DNA of 64,000 bases from Paenibacillus sp. yr247. Lineage in GTDB: Bacteria; Bacillota; Bacilli; Paenibacillales; NBRC-103111. Under the pieces are notes generated by a model that made no database searches, was not told where the DNA came from, and saw nothing but the letters and a program-made list of their open reading frames with translations. Numbering within the stretch: the first letter of the stretch is position 1; every line of letters begins with the position of its first letter. Shown piece after piece: positions 43,370-51,991 of the stretch. The DNA is taken from assembly GCF_900103825.1 (NCBI RefSeq), contig NZ_FNIF01000019.1, positions 32,938 to 96,937 of the forward strand, read 5' to 3'. A program made the position numbers and the translations under genes.

Positions 43370-43538
43370 TCGCTTAGGCCCCTTCAAGTAATCTAGTACT
43401 TTCATCTATCATATTACCATATGTTACCTGCTAAAGTTGCCCCAAGCGTAGACTGTTGCATTGACAAGCAACCTCTTCATAAGTGATAATATAGCAAAAT
43501 CTCAAGCGATATGAGCAGTCGAAAGGGGCAATACGAGC

Positions 43539-44504
43539 ATGGTAAAGCATCATCAACACAAGATATTGGATTGTACAATTCGTGACGGCGGTTTGGTGAA
43601 CGATTGGGATTTTAGCGTGGAGTTTGTCCAAGACATGTATCACGGCTTAAGCGAAGCCGGTGTAGAATATATGGAAATTGGTTACAAAAACTCAGAAAAG
43701 CTGTTAAAAGGCGGAGCTTCCGGTCCGTGGAGATTTTTGAATGAAGCGTTCCTTCGTGATGTTATTACCCAAAAGACCGGTACGAAGCTATCTGCACTCG
43801 TAGATATCGGCCGTGTAGATGAGAAGGACATTTTGCCTCGTGAAGACAGCTTACTTGACCTTATTCGCGTCGCTTGTTACATCAAAGATGTTGATAAAGG
43901 CCTCGAGCTTGTTCAAAAATTCAATGACATGGGCTACGAAACGTCACTCAACATTATGGCGCTTTCCCACGTGATGGAAAATGAGCTCGTCGAAGCTTTC
44001 GAAGAAATTAACAAAAGCCCGGTTGACGTAGTCTACATCGTTGACTCCTACGGCAGCATGGATCATAAGGATATTGACTATCTCGTAGCGAAGTTTCAAC
44101 GCCTGTTACCTGAGAAAGAACTCGGATTACATATGCATAACAACCTGCAGCTCGCTTTCGCTAACACGATTGCCGGTGCTTCCAAAGGCGTGACTTTCCT
44201 GGATTCTTCCGTATATGGAATGGGCCGCGCAGCAGGGAACTGCACAACGGAACTGCTTCTTAGCTATTTAAAAGGAGCACGCTACGACATTCGCCCGGTG
44301 CTCGAAATCATTGAAAAACACATGATTACCATGCGTCAGAAATGGGATTGGGGCTACCTCATTCCTTACATGATCGTAGGTGCACTGGATGAGCATCCAC
44401 GTACAGCTATGGCTCAACTAAGCTCTCAGGAAAGAAATAATTTTGTTGACTTCTATGACCGATTGACATCGGTAGAGACTGCGCCTGTAATAAATAAAGG
44501 CTAA
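43539..44504 (+). CDS. DRE-TIM aldolase superfamily protein
   Basis: 321 residues. It opens with the metal-binding motif LDCTIRDGGLVNDW and keeps the HxH pair as ELGLHMHNNLQLAF, with GMGRAAGNCTTELLL near the C-terminus. These match the HMG-CoA lyase/4-hydroxy-2-oxovalerate aldolase catalytic domain, but without the C-terminal communication domain, so it is the free aldolase type found in many Firmicutes. A retro-aldol cleavage or condensation of an oxo acid is expected; the substrate is unknown. Ribosome binding site AAAGGGG. Confidence 0.85.
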   Translation: MVKHHQHKILDCTIRDGGLVNDWDFSVEFVQDMYHGLSEAGVEYMEIGYKNSEKLLKGGASGPWRFLNEAFLRDVITQKTGTKLSALVDIGRVDEKDILPREDSLLDLIRVACYIKDVDKGLELVQKFNDMGYETSLNIMALSHVMENELVEAFEEINKSPVDVVYIVDSYGSMDHKDIDYLVAKFQRLLPEKELGLHMHNNLQLAFANTIAGASKGVTFLDSSVYGMGRAAGNCTTELLLSYLKGARYDIRPVLEIIEKHMITMRQKWDWGYLIPYMIVGALDEHPRTAMAQLSSQERNNFVDFYDRLTSVETAPVINKG

Positions 44505-44515
44505 TATTTTCACCT

Positions 44516-44580
44516 TAAAAAGACCCCTTATTGATAGATCTCGAGGCTTTGGCCTTCTGATCTATCGACAAGGGGTTTTT
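44516..44580 (+). terminator. Bidirectional terminator
   Basis: ACCCCTTATTGATAGATC against GATCTATCGACAAGGGGT, long stem with one bulge, A run before and T run after; lies between convergent genes. Confidence 0.88.
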
Positions 44581-44588
44581 CATATGCT

Positions 44589-44912
44589 TTATTTAATAAT
44601 TTTGGCTGATACAACGTAATCCTCTGCGCACGCCCGCTCAATGAGGAAGATGAAATCCTCCTCTTCTCGGCGAGAAGAGTTCTTTCTACGGAACACTTCA
44701 ATATACTCACTCTCGATAAGCTCTGTACAATCTTCGTCCGCGTAAATCAATCCATCTTCTAAGCGTTTGAGCGCTTCGACCATAACCTCCCGCGACTTCA
44801 GCTCCCCTTGAATCTCAACGTAGACTCTTCCGGTAGCATCTTGATCTTGTAATATAATCGCCACTTTCTGTATGTTTTTGATGCGCACCTTCTTATTCGG
44901 AGATATACTCAT
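44589..44912 (-). CDS. Hypothetical protein
   Basis: 107 residues, mixed alpha/beta pattern, no signal or membrane segment: VRIKNIQKVAIILQDQDATG, VYVEIQGELKSREVMVEAL, and a C-terminal EEEDFIFLIERACAEDYVV. No family recognised. Upstream ribosome binding site AAAGGAG before MSISPNKK. The 290 bp between it and the divergent response regulator gene hold no further gene. Confidence 0.6.
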   Translation of the reverse strand: MSISPNKKVRIKNIQKVAIILQDQDATGRVYVEIQGELKSREVMVEALKRLEDGLIYADEDCTELIESEYIEVFRRKNSSRREEEDFIFLIERACAEDYVVSAKIIK

Positions 44913-45202
44913 CTGTCCTACTCCTTTGTTAGTCTTCTTGGTGCTAGTTTATGTCATAAAGGATGAACGCGGACTAGGCAAATGAACGCTAACAAAACAT
45001 TTCCATGAAAGACTGGGCTTTCGGATATTTCAGGAAAGTAAGGATATTTCTGCTTTATACTTGCCTTCATCTATGAAGCCGGAAGAATCCTACGCGAAGG
45101 TCCTGATCACACATGTATGTAAATGTGTCGAATAGAGACACTAAGAGAACGAATCGAACACCGCTTACATTAGCGGGCCGCTAGGAGTGAAATCTATCCG
45201 CC

Positions 45203-45967
45203 ATGAGCCGCATTTTGCTAATTGAGGACGAAGAACGCATCGCCCGCGTGCTTCAGCTAGAGCTGGAGCATGAGGGCTATGAGGTACATACGAGATCAGA
45301 CGGACGTTCAGGACTGAATGCTGCCTTGAATGAGTCCGACTGGGAGCTAGTCCTGCTGGACGTCATGCTGCCGGAGTTAAGCGGTCTAGAGGTGCTTCGC
45401 CGCATACGGCAGGTAAATGCCACCCTTCCCATTATCCTGCTGACCGCACGCGATGCTGTCTCAGACCGGGTCAGCGGACTCGACCAGGGCGCTAACGACT
45501 ATGTGACGAAGCCTTTTGCAACTATTGAGCTGCTCGCTCGCATTCGCAGCTTACTCCGTCAGAGAAGCTTGCAGGACCAGACGTCAGAGCAGCCTCATTT
45601 GTTTAAAGTTGACGATTTGACCATGGATTTGAAGAGTAGAGCGGTTGCCCGCGAAGGGGTACCCATCGAGCTAACGCCAACGGAGTTTGATTTGCTGCGC
45701 TTCCTTATTCAGCATCAAGACGAGGTGATGTCGCGGGAGCAAATCATCTCAGAGGTTTGGGGATATGATTTCGTAGGAGATACGAACGTCGTTGATGTCT
45801 ATATTCGTTATTTGCGGCAAAAGGTAGACAAGCCCTTCTCCTCCAAGCTCATTCAGACCATACGCGGCGTCGGCTATTTGTTGAGGAGTGGGTCCTCCTC
45901 TACGGACAAAGACATAGAAGATAAAACGGGTGAAGCTGTCCCCAAAGATGATCAGAAACCCTTATGA
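45203..45967 (+). CDS. OmpR-family response regulator (ArlR-like)
   Basis: 254 residues. Receiver: LLIEDEERIARVL, phosphoacceptor Asp in VLLDVMLPELSG, LTARDAVSDR, YVTKPFATIE. C-terminal winged helix: IELTPTEFDLLRFLI and VDVYIRYLRQKVDK, ending with a hydrophilic tail of about 25 residues after GVGYLLRS. The pattern is close to ArlR/CssR. Four-base overlap with the kinase gene. Confidence 0.94.
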   Translation: MSRILLIEDEERIARVLQLELEHEGYEVHTRSDGRSGLNAALNESDWELVLLDVMLPELSGLEVLRRIRQVNATLPIILLTARDAVSDRVSGLDQGANDYVTKPFATIELLARIRSLLRQRSLQDQTSEQPHLFKVDDLTMDLKSRAVAREGVPIELTPTEFDLLRFLIQHQDEVMSREQIISEVWGYDFVGDTNVVDVYIRYLRQKVDKPFSSKLIQTIRGVGYLLRSGSSSTDKDIEDKTGEAVPKDDQKPL

Positions 45968-47331
45968 GTCTTAAGCTGAAAATCACGCTATGGGTTACCG
46001 CAGGACTTATGTTGATTCTCTTTATTAGCTTTACGTTTGTCTACTACATGTTCATCCGAGTTACAACCAAAGGCGAAGTGGAGCTGTTGAAAGAAAAGGC
46101 CCGAGTTCTGCTGCTGAAGGATTTGCCTAGTCATCCAGAGTATTGGCAGAACAACTCGCAGTTAGAGGAGCTCCTCATCCCGCAAGAAATGCTGAGGTAT
46201 ATTGCTCCGGATTCGAAAGTCATTTACCAAATCTATTCCGACTTGCAGCTGCTTCGCTATCCTCCCAGTTATGTCAACAAAGAATCGGTTGCTTTAGAAA
46301 CCGCATCGGACGGTATATTTGTCTTTGTGAGAATGCCTGTATTCGTAGAAGGTCATCAGATCGCTACTCTAGAAATTGGACGAAGCCTACGAATGTTGGG
46401 CGAATACTCGCATATGCTCATATCTATTCTTTTATTAACTTCCACGGGTGCGCTGATTTTGACTCTTGTTGGGGGTTATTTTTACACGAATATACTCTTC
46501 CGTCCGATTCAGAAATTCATAACCACGATGCAAAACATTGAGGAAAGCGGCTCATTCCGTCATATCGACATGCCTGCCAAGTTGAGTAATGATGAATTGA
46601 CAATGTTTGGAAATACATTTAATAGGATGATTGATAGACTGCAGGAGATGTTTCAAAAGCAGGAGCAATTTCTTGCGGATGCCTCACACGAGCTGCGTAC
46701 ACCGCTCACCATCATTGAGAGCTATGCCAGCTTACTGAGCAGATGGGCTTTCCGTGATGATAAATTGCGTGAAGAAGCGCTCGAAGCCATCATCTCCGAA
46801 TCTGCGCAGCTGAAGATGCTTACGCAAAACCTGCTGTCCCTCACCGATACAGTACGGGAAAACTGTGAACAAGGAATCTCCTTCGATTTTCTTCCTATCG
46901 TAAAGCAAACCGCGGCCTCGCTTCGAGTCACTTCTGGCAGAGAGATTGATGTGCAGATAAATTCTGATATGAATGAGCTTAATATGCCCGGAGATCCTTA
47001 TAAGATCAGACAGCTTCTCATTATTCTGCTGGATAACGCACTCAAATACAGCCAAGAAAGGGTCGTGTTGAACGTCGGCATATCGGAGAACAAATGGGTC
47101 ACAATTAAGGTCATTGATCAAGGTATTGGGGTAGCGGAAAGCGACTTACCACACCTCTTTGACCGCTTCTATCGGACCGATAAAGCAAGAAATCGCAAGC
47201 AAGGAGGAGTTGGACTTGGACTGGCTATTGCCCTTCATATCGTTCAGAAGCATGAAGGGACAATTGAGCTCCAAAGCCACTTAGGACAAGGGACTACCGC
47301 TATTGTTAAGCTGCCAAAAACGTGTCAATAG
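45964..47331 (+). CDS. Sensor histidine kinase (ArlS-like)
   Basis: 455 residues. Two membrane helices (about 7-29 and 155-178) flank a 125-residue extracytoplasmic part; HAMP follows, then DASHELRTPLTIIESYASLL with the phosphoacceptor His, ILLDNALKYSQ, DQGIGVAESDLPHLFDRFYR and GVGLGLAIALHIVQKHEG. Intact and typical of the ArlS/HssS group that senses envelope or metabolic state. Starts within the regulator stop (ATGA). Confidence 0.94.
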   Translation: MSLKLKITLWVTAGLMLILFISFTFVYYMFIRVTTKGEVELLKEKARVLLLKDLPSHPEYWQNNSQLEELLIPQEMLRYIAPDSKVIYQIYSDLQLLRYPPSYVNKESVALETASDGIFVFVRMPVFVEGHQIATLEIGRSLRMLGEYSHMLISILLLTSTGALILTLVGGYFYTNILFRPIQKFITTMQNIEESGSFRHIDMPAKLSNDELTMFGNTFNRMIDRLQEMFQKQEQFLADASHELRTPLTIIESYASLLSRWAFRDDKLREEALEAIISESAQLKMLTQNLLSLTDTVRENCEQGISFDFLPIVKQTAASLRVTSGREIDVQINSDMNELNMPGDPYKIRQLLIILLDNALKYSQERVVLNVGISENKWVTIKVIDQGIGVAESDLPHLFDRFYRTDKARNRKQGGVGLGLAIALHIVQKHEGTIELQSHLGQGTTAIVKLPKTCQ

Positions 47332-47404
47332 AAACTTTATAATTGAATTCTCATCATTTTCTCAGAATTAAGCGAAACACCTGTGATCCCATGGGATAAT
47401 AGGG

Positions 47405-47600
47405 TGCAAGGTAAATTATAGTCGGGATTTCGACTGTTTATCAATTCGGCGCAAAAAAGGGCCAAACACGGACATTTGACTGTTCATCCTTTACGCAATA
47501 TGTGTTCAATCGGATTGGCGTTAACCTGCCGCGGAACTCGAAAACCGCGTACTATAGGAAACAGGAGTAGACCCTCAGCCATAGGCTTGAGGGTTTTTCG
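47405..47600 (+). ncRNA. Candidate structured RNA ending in an intrinsic terminator
   Basis: The gene-free stretch after the kinase holds several potential hairpins (GTCG..CGAC at 47420-47434; CGCGG..CCGCG near 47531-47550) and ends with ACCCTCAGCC / GGCTTGAGGGT plus T run (47571-47598). The distance of the terminator from the kinase stop (240 bp) and these helices suggest an independent short transcript or a structured 3' region. I cannot match it to a known RNA or riboswitch, and promoter elements are weak. Confidence 0.3.
47571..47598 (+). terminator. Intrinsic terminator
   Basis: ACCCTCAGCC, ATA, GGCTTGAGGGT with one bulge, TTTTT. It ends a plus-strand transcript: the kinase operon or the candidate RNA. 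Confidence 0.85.
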
Positions 47601-47609
47601 TTTTGGATT

Positions 47610-48068
47610 CTAATAACGGATGAACGCTTCAAGATAATTCTCCTTCAAGCCTCGCTTGCGCACCTTGATCTGCAGCAGACGCTGCTTGTAGCTCACTCTA
47701 GCCGTTCTTGGCAGCACTAGGGTTGGTAGCTTTAAGATTCGGTTCTTGCCGCTGACAAAGCCGGTCAGCTTAATTTGATTGGATTTGACAAACACCTGCA
47801 GCGCTCTTGGATCTTCGTCTTTGGCAATCTTCACCTTGATAATGACGTGTTCATGCGTCTCAAAGATTTCCGCGCCAGCGGATTCATTAGAAGAAAGGTT
47901 GGCATTCATACCCGGCATGGCTTTTTTCAGCATGTCCTGTACATATCCCTCAACCCACGTCATATTATCTAGAAAGGTCTGCCCTTTTTCACCGAAAGGC
48001 AGCTTTTGCCCAAGGAACTTTTCAACCTGCTCCCACTTTAGCCAAGGATGGCGATTAAACCCGCTCAA
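47610..48068 (-). CDS. Hsp20/alpha-crystallin-like protein
   Basis: 152 residues from a TTG at 48068, which has the extended Shine-Dalgarno GAGGTGAT at proper spacing; an ATG two codons upstream overlaps that site. The N-terminal part (FNRHPWLKWEQVEKFLG) is helical; residues 80-150 form a beta-rich alpha-crystallin-like domain (AEIFETHEHVIIKVKIAKDED, IKLTGFVSGK, RTARVSYKQRLLQIKVRKR). Its place opposite the gerP operon suggests a spore-coat role such as that of GerT/CotM-type proteins, but that is inference. Confidence 0.75.
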   Translation of the reverse strand: MSGFNRHPWLKWEQVEKFLGQKLPFGEKGQTFLDNMTWVEGYVQDMLKKAMPGMNANLSSNESAGAEIFETHEHVIIKVKIAKDEDPRALQVFVKSNQIKLTGFVSGKNRILKLPTLVLPRTARVSYKQRLLQIKVRKRGLKENYLEAFIRY

Positions 48069-48140
48069 GCCCATCACCTCATTTTCTCTAGCAGTATATG
48101 TGCCTACACCCTGATGTGATACCCACCGCAAAAACAGGGC

Positions 48141-48168
48141 ACCTCTAGGCGGATACCCTCATATACTG
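48141..48168 (+). promoter_or_regulatory. Sigma-K-like promoter of the gerP cluster
   Basis: AC (48141-48142), 17 bases, CATATACTG (48160-48168), one base from the sigma-K -10 consensus CATANNNTA, 36 bases before the first gerP start. Sigma-K is the known mother-cell sigma for gerP in Bacillus. Confidence 0.6.
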
Positions 48169-48203
48169 AAGTTGAGATTAGCCTGGAGCAAGGGAGATCG
48201 ACT

Positions 48204-48431
48204 ATGCCATCTATCGTAGGGAATGTCAAAATAATCAGCGTGGGCTCTAGTTCTGTCGTCCACTTCGGCGATTCCTTCATCATTGCACCTACCAGTTCCT
48301 CCAAAACTTTTGCAGGGGCAGGCTCATTCAATACCGGGGATTTCCCTCGTGTCTATAATGCGTACAGTACCACTGTAACCAACGATTCCGACCTCATCGA
48401 AACGAACGCCACCAGTGGATTCATCGTCTAG
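48204..48431 (+). CDS. Spore germination protein GerPA/GerPF type
   Basis: 75 residues. Starts MPSIVGNVKIISVGSSSVVH and continues FGDSFIIAPTSSSKTFAGAG, SFNTGDFPRVYNAYS, matching GerPA and GerPF, which share this short beta-rich form. GerP proteins sit in the inner coat and allow nutrients and other germinants to reach cortex receptors; loss slows germination. First gene of the cluster, ribosome binding site GGGAG. Its intact frame is the reference for the broken relative at 33858. Confidence 0.92.
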   Translation: MPSIVGNVKIISVGSSSVVHFGDSFIIAPTSSSKTFAGAGSFNTGDFPRVYNAYSTTVTNDSDLIETNATSGFIV

Positions 48432-48466
48432 GATAAAATTACAATCATAGCGAGGTGTTCCTTCAA

Positions 48467-48676
48467 ATGAACCTGATCATTCATCAGACCATCATGATTC
48501 AGAATTTAAAAGTGAACTCAGTTGCCAACTCCTCGGTTCTGCAAATTGGTACCGCTGGATCTATCCGTTCGTTGTCCAATCTATATAATACTGGCGGCTT
48601 CGTTGAACCCACTCCAGCGCTTGGTACGAGTGAGATAAACCCACTCTCCCTCGTTCGTTTGCCGCCGCCAACCTGA
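48467..48676 (+). CDS. gerPB: Spore germination protein GerPB
   Basis: 69 residues from the ATG at 48467, nine bases behind GAGGTG. NLIIHQTIMIQNLKVNSVAN, then SSVLQIGTAGSIRSLSNLYN matches GerPB strongly, with the GxxGSIxSLSNLYNTG core intact; a Pro-rich tail ends the protein. Coat permeability protein of the gerP operon. Confidence 0.93.
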   Translation: MNLIIHQTIMIQNLKVNSVANSSVLQIGTAGSIRSLSNLYNTGGFVEPTPALGTSEINPLSLVRLPPPT

Positions 48677-48767
48677 CATCGGCTATTGCTGTAGATGTAA
48701 GGAATTAAACCGCATACTTGCCACTCAGGATTTCCTGATAGAAACCGGAAGGAGGTGCCTATTCTAG

Positions 48768-49457
48768 ATGCATAACTCTATCACATGGCAGCAATGGGCT
48801 CAGCAGCTCTCCGCCTATATTGAAATGCAAAAACAACGTATTGATAAGCTCGAACAAATCGTGACCAAGCTGCAAACGGAACTCAGTACCCTGAAGGACC
48901 AAAAACGATTCCACATCGATAAAATTGAATATAATTTCGACCAACTCAAAGTCGAAAAGCTCGATGGGACATTAACCATCGGCATCAGCCCAAGCTCGCT
49001 GGACAATATCGAAGATTTCACCGTCAATGGTGCCCCGGTGGGCAAAGATGCGGGGTCGGACGAGAATGTTTTTTTTCAGCAAGGTCAAGGGCAGGGACAA
49101 AGGCAAAGACAAGAGAACAAGCATAATCAGGGGCAAGAAAGCACGCCTGGTTTTGGCATTCAGCAAGAGGTATCCAGTGCGATTGAACAGTACCTGCAAT
49201 ATGGTGTTCAGGCTGATATGGAGAATCTGGAGAATAAATATCAACATCATCTGGACGAGGATTTCAGAGACCTTATTATCGATGATATCCGTAAACAGCT
49301 AGATACCCGCATCCAGCATTATGTCAATCAATACCGCGGGGTTGGGTTCAAAGGACCCATGGAAGCCGTAACGACCAGCATCATGGAAAGAACAAAACAA
49401 GACATAATTAGCGCAATTGAGAGCTACATATCAAGTTTACCAAGGAAAGAAGGGTAA
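48768..49457 (+). CDS. gerPC: Spore germination protein GerPC
   Basis: 229 residues. Long coiled coil at the N-terminus (YIEMQKQRIDKLEQIVTKLQ, LKDQKRFHIDKIEYNFDQLK), the conserved VEKLDGTLTIGISP, a Gln/Arg-rich low-complexity middle (QGQGQGQRQRQ), and a helical C-terminal domain. The organisation fits GerPC, the largest operon member. Ribosome binding site GGAAGGAGG. Confidence 0.9.
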   Translation: MHNSITWQQWAQQLSAYIEMQKQRIDKLEQIVTKLQTELSTLKDQKRFHIDKIEYNFDQLKVEKLDGTLTIGISPSSLDNIEDFTVNGAPVGKDAGSDENVFFQQGQGQGQRQRQENKHNQGQESTPGFGIQQEVSSAIEQYLQYGVQADMENLENKYQHHLDEDFRDLIIDDIRKQLDTRIQHYVNQYRGVGFKGPMEAVTTSIMERTKQDIISAIESYISSLPRKEG

Positions 49458-49459
49458 CT

Positions 49460-49642
49460 ATGCTGAACTTGCATGTGGAAAATAAACAAATTTTCGTGGG
49501 CGACGTACGAATCGTAGGGGTAGCCAGTTCTTCTGTTTTTCTCATTGGCGATACGGAAGTGATTTCATTGTCCTCCATGTTTGACACGCCCGCAGAATCA
49601 GTCATTATTTCCCCATTTGTACCTCTTCCATCGGAGGGATGA
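49460..49642 (+). CDS. gerPD: Spore germination protein GerPD
   Basis: 60 residues. NLHVENKQIFVGDVRIVGVA, SSSVFLIGDTEVISLSS is the GerPD pattern. Begins two bases after the gerPC stop; its stop lies inside the gerPE ribosome binding region. Beta-rich, small, expected in the spore coat. Confidence 0.9.
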   Translation: MLNLHVENKQIFVGDVRIVGVASSSVFLIGDTEVISLSSMFDTPAESVIISPFVPLPSEG

Positions 49643-49645
49643 CAT

Positions 49646-50071
49646 TTGGTTCGATTATCCATCGTCGGCTGCGTGGATGTTAATTCCATAACCTCGAGCA
49701 GCATCATGCAAGTCGGTGATAACGTCAACACTGCACTACAAACAAGGGTCTTCGCTGTGCAGCGCGAAGTTCCTATCTATTATGGGAATGAGGGCAGCTT
49801 TGAAGCTTATCCCTTTTTTCGAAGACCCATTCCCATCCCTCAGCCTCCGGAACCGTTCACAATGTGTGTGGATAACTTAGGCTCTTTTATACGAGTTCGG
49901 GGAATCCGCATTATATCCATAACCGCAACCTCTGTGCTGCAGATTGGCAGCAATCGCATCACAAGCGGCGAATCCCGGATCAAAGATACCCGCCAATTCG
50001 TCACGGACAAACCTGGCCCCAAAGAACAAACGACCTTCGTCAAAATGAGCACCGCTGACGTCATTGGTTGA
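49646..50071 (+). CDS. gerPE: Spore germination protein GerPE
   Basis: 141 residues with a TTG start at 49646 behind GGAGGG. RLSIVGCVDVNSITSSSIMQ, VGDNVNTALQTRVFAVQREV and VRGIRIISITATSVLQIGSN are GerPE-like, containing two copies of the SSxxQVGD motif also seen in the smaller GerP proteins. Last gene of the cluster; no further GerPF-type gene follows before the terminator. Confidence 0.88.
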   Translation: MVRLSIVGCVDVNSITSSSIMQVGDNVNTALQTRVFAVQREVPIYYGNEGSFEAYPFFRRPIPIPQPPEPFTMCVDNLGSFIRVRGIRIISITATSVLQIGSNRITSGESRIKDTRQFVTDKPGPKEQTTFVKMSTADVIG

Positions 50072-50157
50072 CTTCCAACCCGCTATCAAGCCGCCATGCG
50101 CCCCGATCAGCATTCTCGTTTTCGGTCAAACGAGCCCTACCTATCCTGGCATAACAA

Positions 50158-50200
50158 AGAACCGCATCCCACTCGGCAAGGCTGAGTAGGATGCGGTTCT
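50158..50200 (+). terminator. Bidirectional terminator after gerPE
   Basis: AGAACCGCATCC / GGATGCGGTTCT perfect 12-base stem extended by ACTC/GAGT inside; lies between convergent gerP and GH18 genes. Confidence 0.88.
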
Positions 50201-50215
50201 CTTGCTAGAGCCGGC

Positions 50216-51853
50216 TTACTTCGTGAGCAGCGGCTGGGCGCGGCTGAGCAGCGCCGCCATCTCTCCGCGCGTCAGCGACGCGCGCGGGCGGAACGTGCCG
50301 TCCGCGAAGCCGTCGACTAGGCCATTGCTGCTCATCACAGCAATGGCCTCCGCCGACCAGCTGCCTGCCGGCACGTCAGAAAAGCCCTTCGCAGCAGCGG
50401 AGCCGCCAGTCTGCGAAGTCAAGTGCAAAGCGCGGGAGAGCAGCACACTCATCTGCTCCCGCGTCATGATCTGATCCGGGGCGAAGCGATCGCTGCTGAT
50501 CCCTTGGATCAGCCCGCTCTGTTTCGCGAGCCGGATAGCCTGCCACGCCCAGTGGGTGGCGGGTACATCACTGAACGAGGTGCTGCCCGCCGCCTCGCCT
50601 GTCAAGCCCAGCACGCGCACGATAATCGTCGCGGCTTCTGCTCTCGTGAGCGCCGCGTCCGGCGCGAACCGGTCTGAGGCTGGGCCAAGCATCCAGCCTC
50701 TGTTCGCCGCGGCGAGTACGTCCGCTTGAGCCCAATGTTTTTGCATGTCGGCGAAGTAAAACCCATCCGACCACAGCCCGTAATACTCCCATGTATCAGG
50801 TGTTTCCTGATTCAGACTCCAGCTGCCAGTGCCCTTTAAGTTGTACTTACCTACCAATTTCAACTTTTCCTTCAATGACTGCTCGTTCTCGAACCACACC
50901 GTGTAGTCGCCTGCGTCTAGCTTGTTGTTATTTATGCTAGACTCTGCATCGGATGGACGGATCGTGAAGGTGGCTACCGGTGACTGGCTAGCCGCATCGT
51001 ACCGTACGGTCCCCCGATACGTATCCAATAGCTTCATGACCGTCTGAGCGGATACTGCCGAGCCATTCGCGGCAGCATTTTGATTCCAATACCTTCCGTA
51101 AAACGAAATGCCGAGTACAATTTTATCGGCTGGCGCCTGCGTTAAAGCATACTGAATGGATTTCTCGACAAAGGGTAAACTAGCCACTGGCCCCGGAGTC
51201 GGATCTCCTGGATAGCTTTCATCGTAGGCCATGACCATTAAGTAATCACTGATGGCACTTAATGCTTTGTAATCATACGCAGCAATCCAGCTCTTCGTCA
51301 TACCTGTTGGATTCGCTGCCACAGCCACCGATACTTCCATCCGGCTTGGGAGTTTTTCACGCAGCATCTTGACCAAATCTGTAAATTTGTCACGATAGGA
51401 TGCATCCACATTTTCGATATCCAATTGAATACCGTCCAATTGATTGGCCTGGATAGCCTGGTTAATTTGATTTACAAGAGCTTCGCGATTATCAACCGCC
51501 TTCTCACCTATGGCCTTATCGAAATCGTTGCTAAGGAAAGGGACAACCTTTTTTCCTCTTCTATGCATTTCGGTAATGAAAGCAGTTTGTATCGTGTCTA
51601 CTTGCAAACTGCCATCTGTGTTTATATGAAAATAGCTAGGCGAAACAACATCGAGTGTCTGTCCGCTTTTATCCACTTGCGAGATATACGAATCCGGACT
51701 CCCAATGTAGAGATAGGACATATTATATTTACCCTGAGCAGAATTTCCCTGGGCCTGAACATCATTCGGTGAACATGTTAATATCGTCAATAGTCCCGCT
51801 GCTGCTAGGGAAACCACGAAATCACGCCATCGTCTCTTGTTATGCATCAACAC
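50216..51853 (-). CDS. GH18 glycosidase with three S-layer homology domains
   Basis: 545 residues with a GTG start. Signal peptide to about residue 34, then a GH18 TIM barrel (40-340) with the catalytic motif DGIQLDIENVD (DxxxDxE), YDYKALSAISDYLMVMAYDE and ILGISFYGRYW. Three SLH domains follow (about 365-420, 430-485, 490-540), e.g. FADMQKHWAQADVLAAANRG and FSDVPATHWAWQAIRLAKQS. SLH modules bind pyruvylated wall polymer, so the enzyme stays on the cell surface, where it probably trims peptidoglycan N-acetylglucosaminyl bonds (YaaH/YdhD-like) or chitin. The SLH-coding part is markedly richer in G and C. Confidence 0.94.
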   Translation of the reverse strand: MLMHNKRRWRDFVVSLAAAGLLTILTCSPNDVQAQGNSAQGKYNMSYLYIGSPDSYISQVDKSGQTLDVVSPSYFHINTDGSLQVDTIQTAFITEMHRRGKKVVPFLSNDFDKAIGEKAVDNREALVNQINQAIQANQLDGIQLDIENVDASYRDKFTDLVKMLREKLPSRMEVSVAVAANPTGMTKSWIAAYDYKALSAISDYLMVMAYDESYPGDPTPGPVASLPFVEKSIQYALTQAPADKIVLGISFYGRYWNQNAAANGSAVSAQTVMKLLDTYRGTVRYDAASQSPVATFTIRPSDAESSINNNKLDAGDYTVWFENEQSLKEKLKLVGKYNLKGTGSWSLNQETPDTWEYYGLWSDGFYFADMQKHWAQADVLAAANRGWMLGPASDRFAPDAALTRAEAATIIVRVLGLTGEAAGSTSFSDVPATHWAWQAIRLAKQSGLIQGISSDRFAPDQIMTREQMSVLLSRALHLTSQTGGSAAAKGFSDVPAGSWSAEAIAVMSSNGLVDGFADGTFRPRASLTRGEMAALLSRAQPLLTK

Positions 51854-51935
51854 TCATCATTCCTTTTCTATCATCTAGCTGCTTCTTCTATCATGCTAGA
51901 AAGACAAAGAATGTGCTATGAGTAAATTATGGAGC

Positions 51936-51979
51936 AAAAAAACCGTCACTACAGAGCCATAAGCTCCAAATAACGGTTT
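51936..51979 (-). terminator. Weak terminator after diguanylate cyclase gene
   Basis: AAACCGT / ACGGTTT stem with a long loop that contains a second small stem, and an A run on the plus side. Short stem, so uncertain. Confidence 0.4.
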
Positions 51980-51991
51980 CTAGGGATTCTC

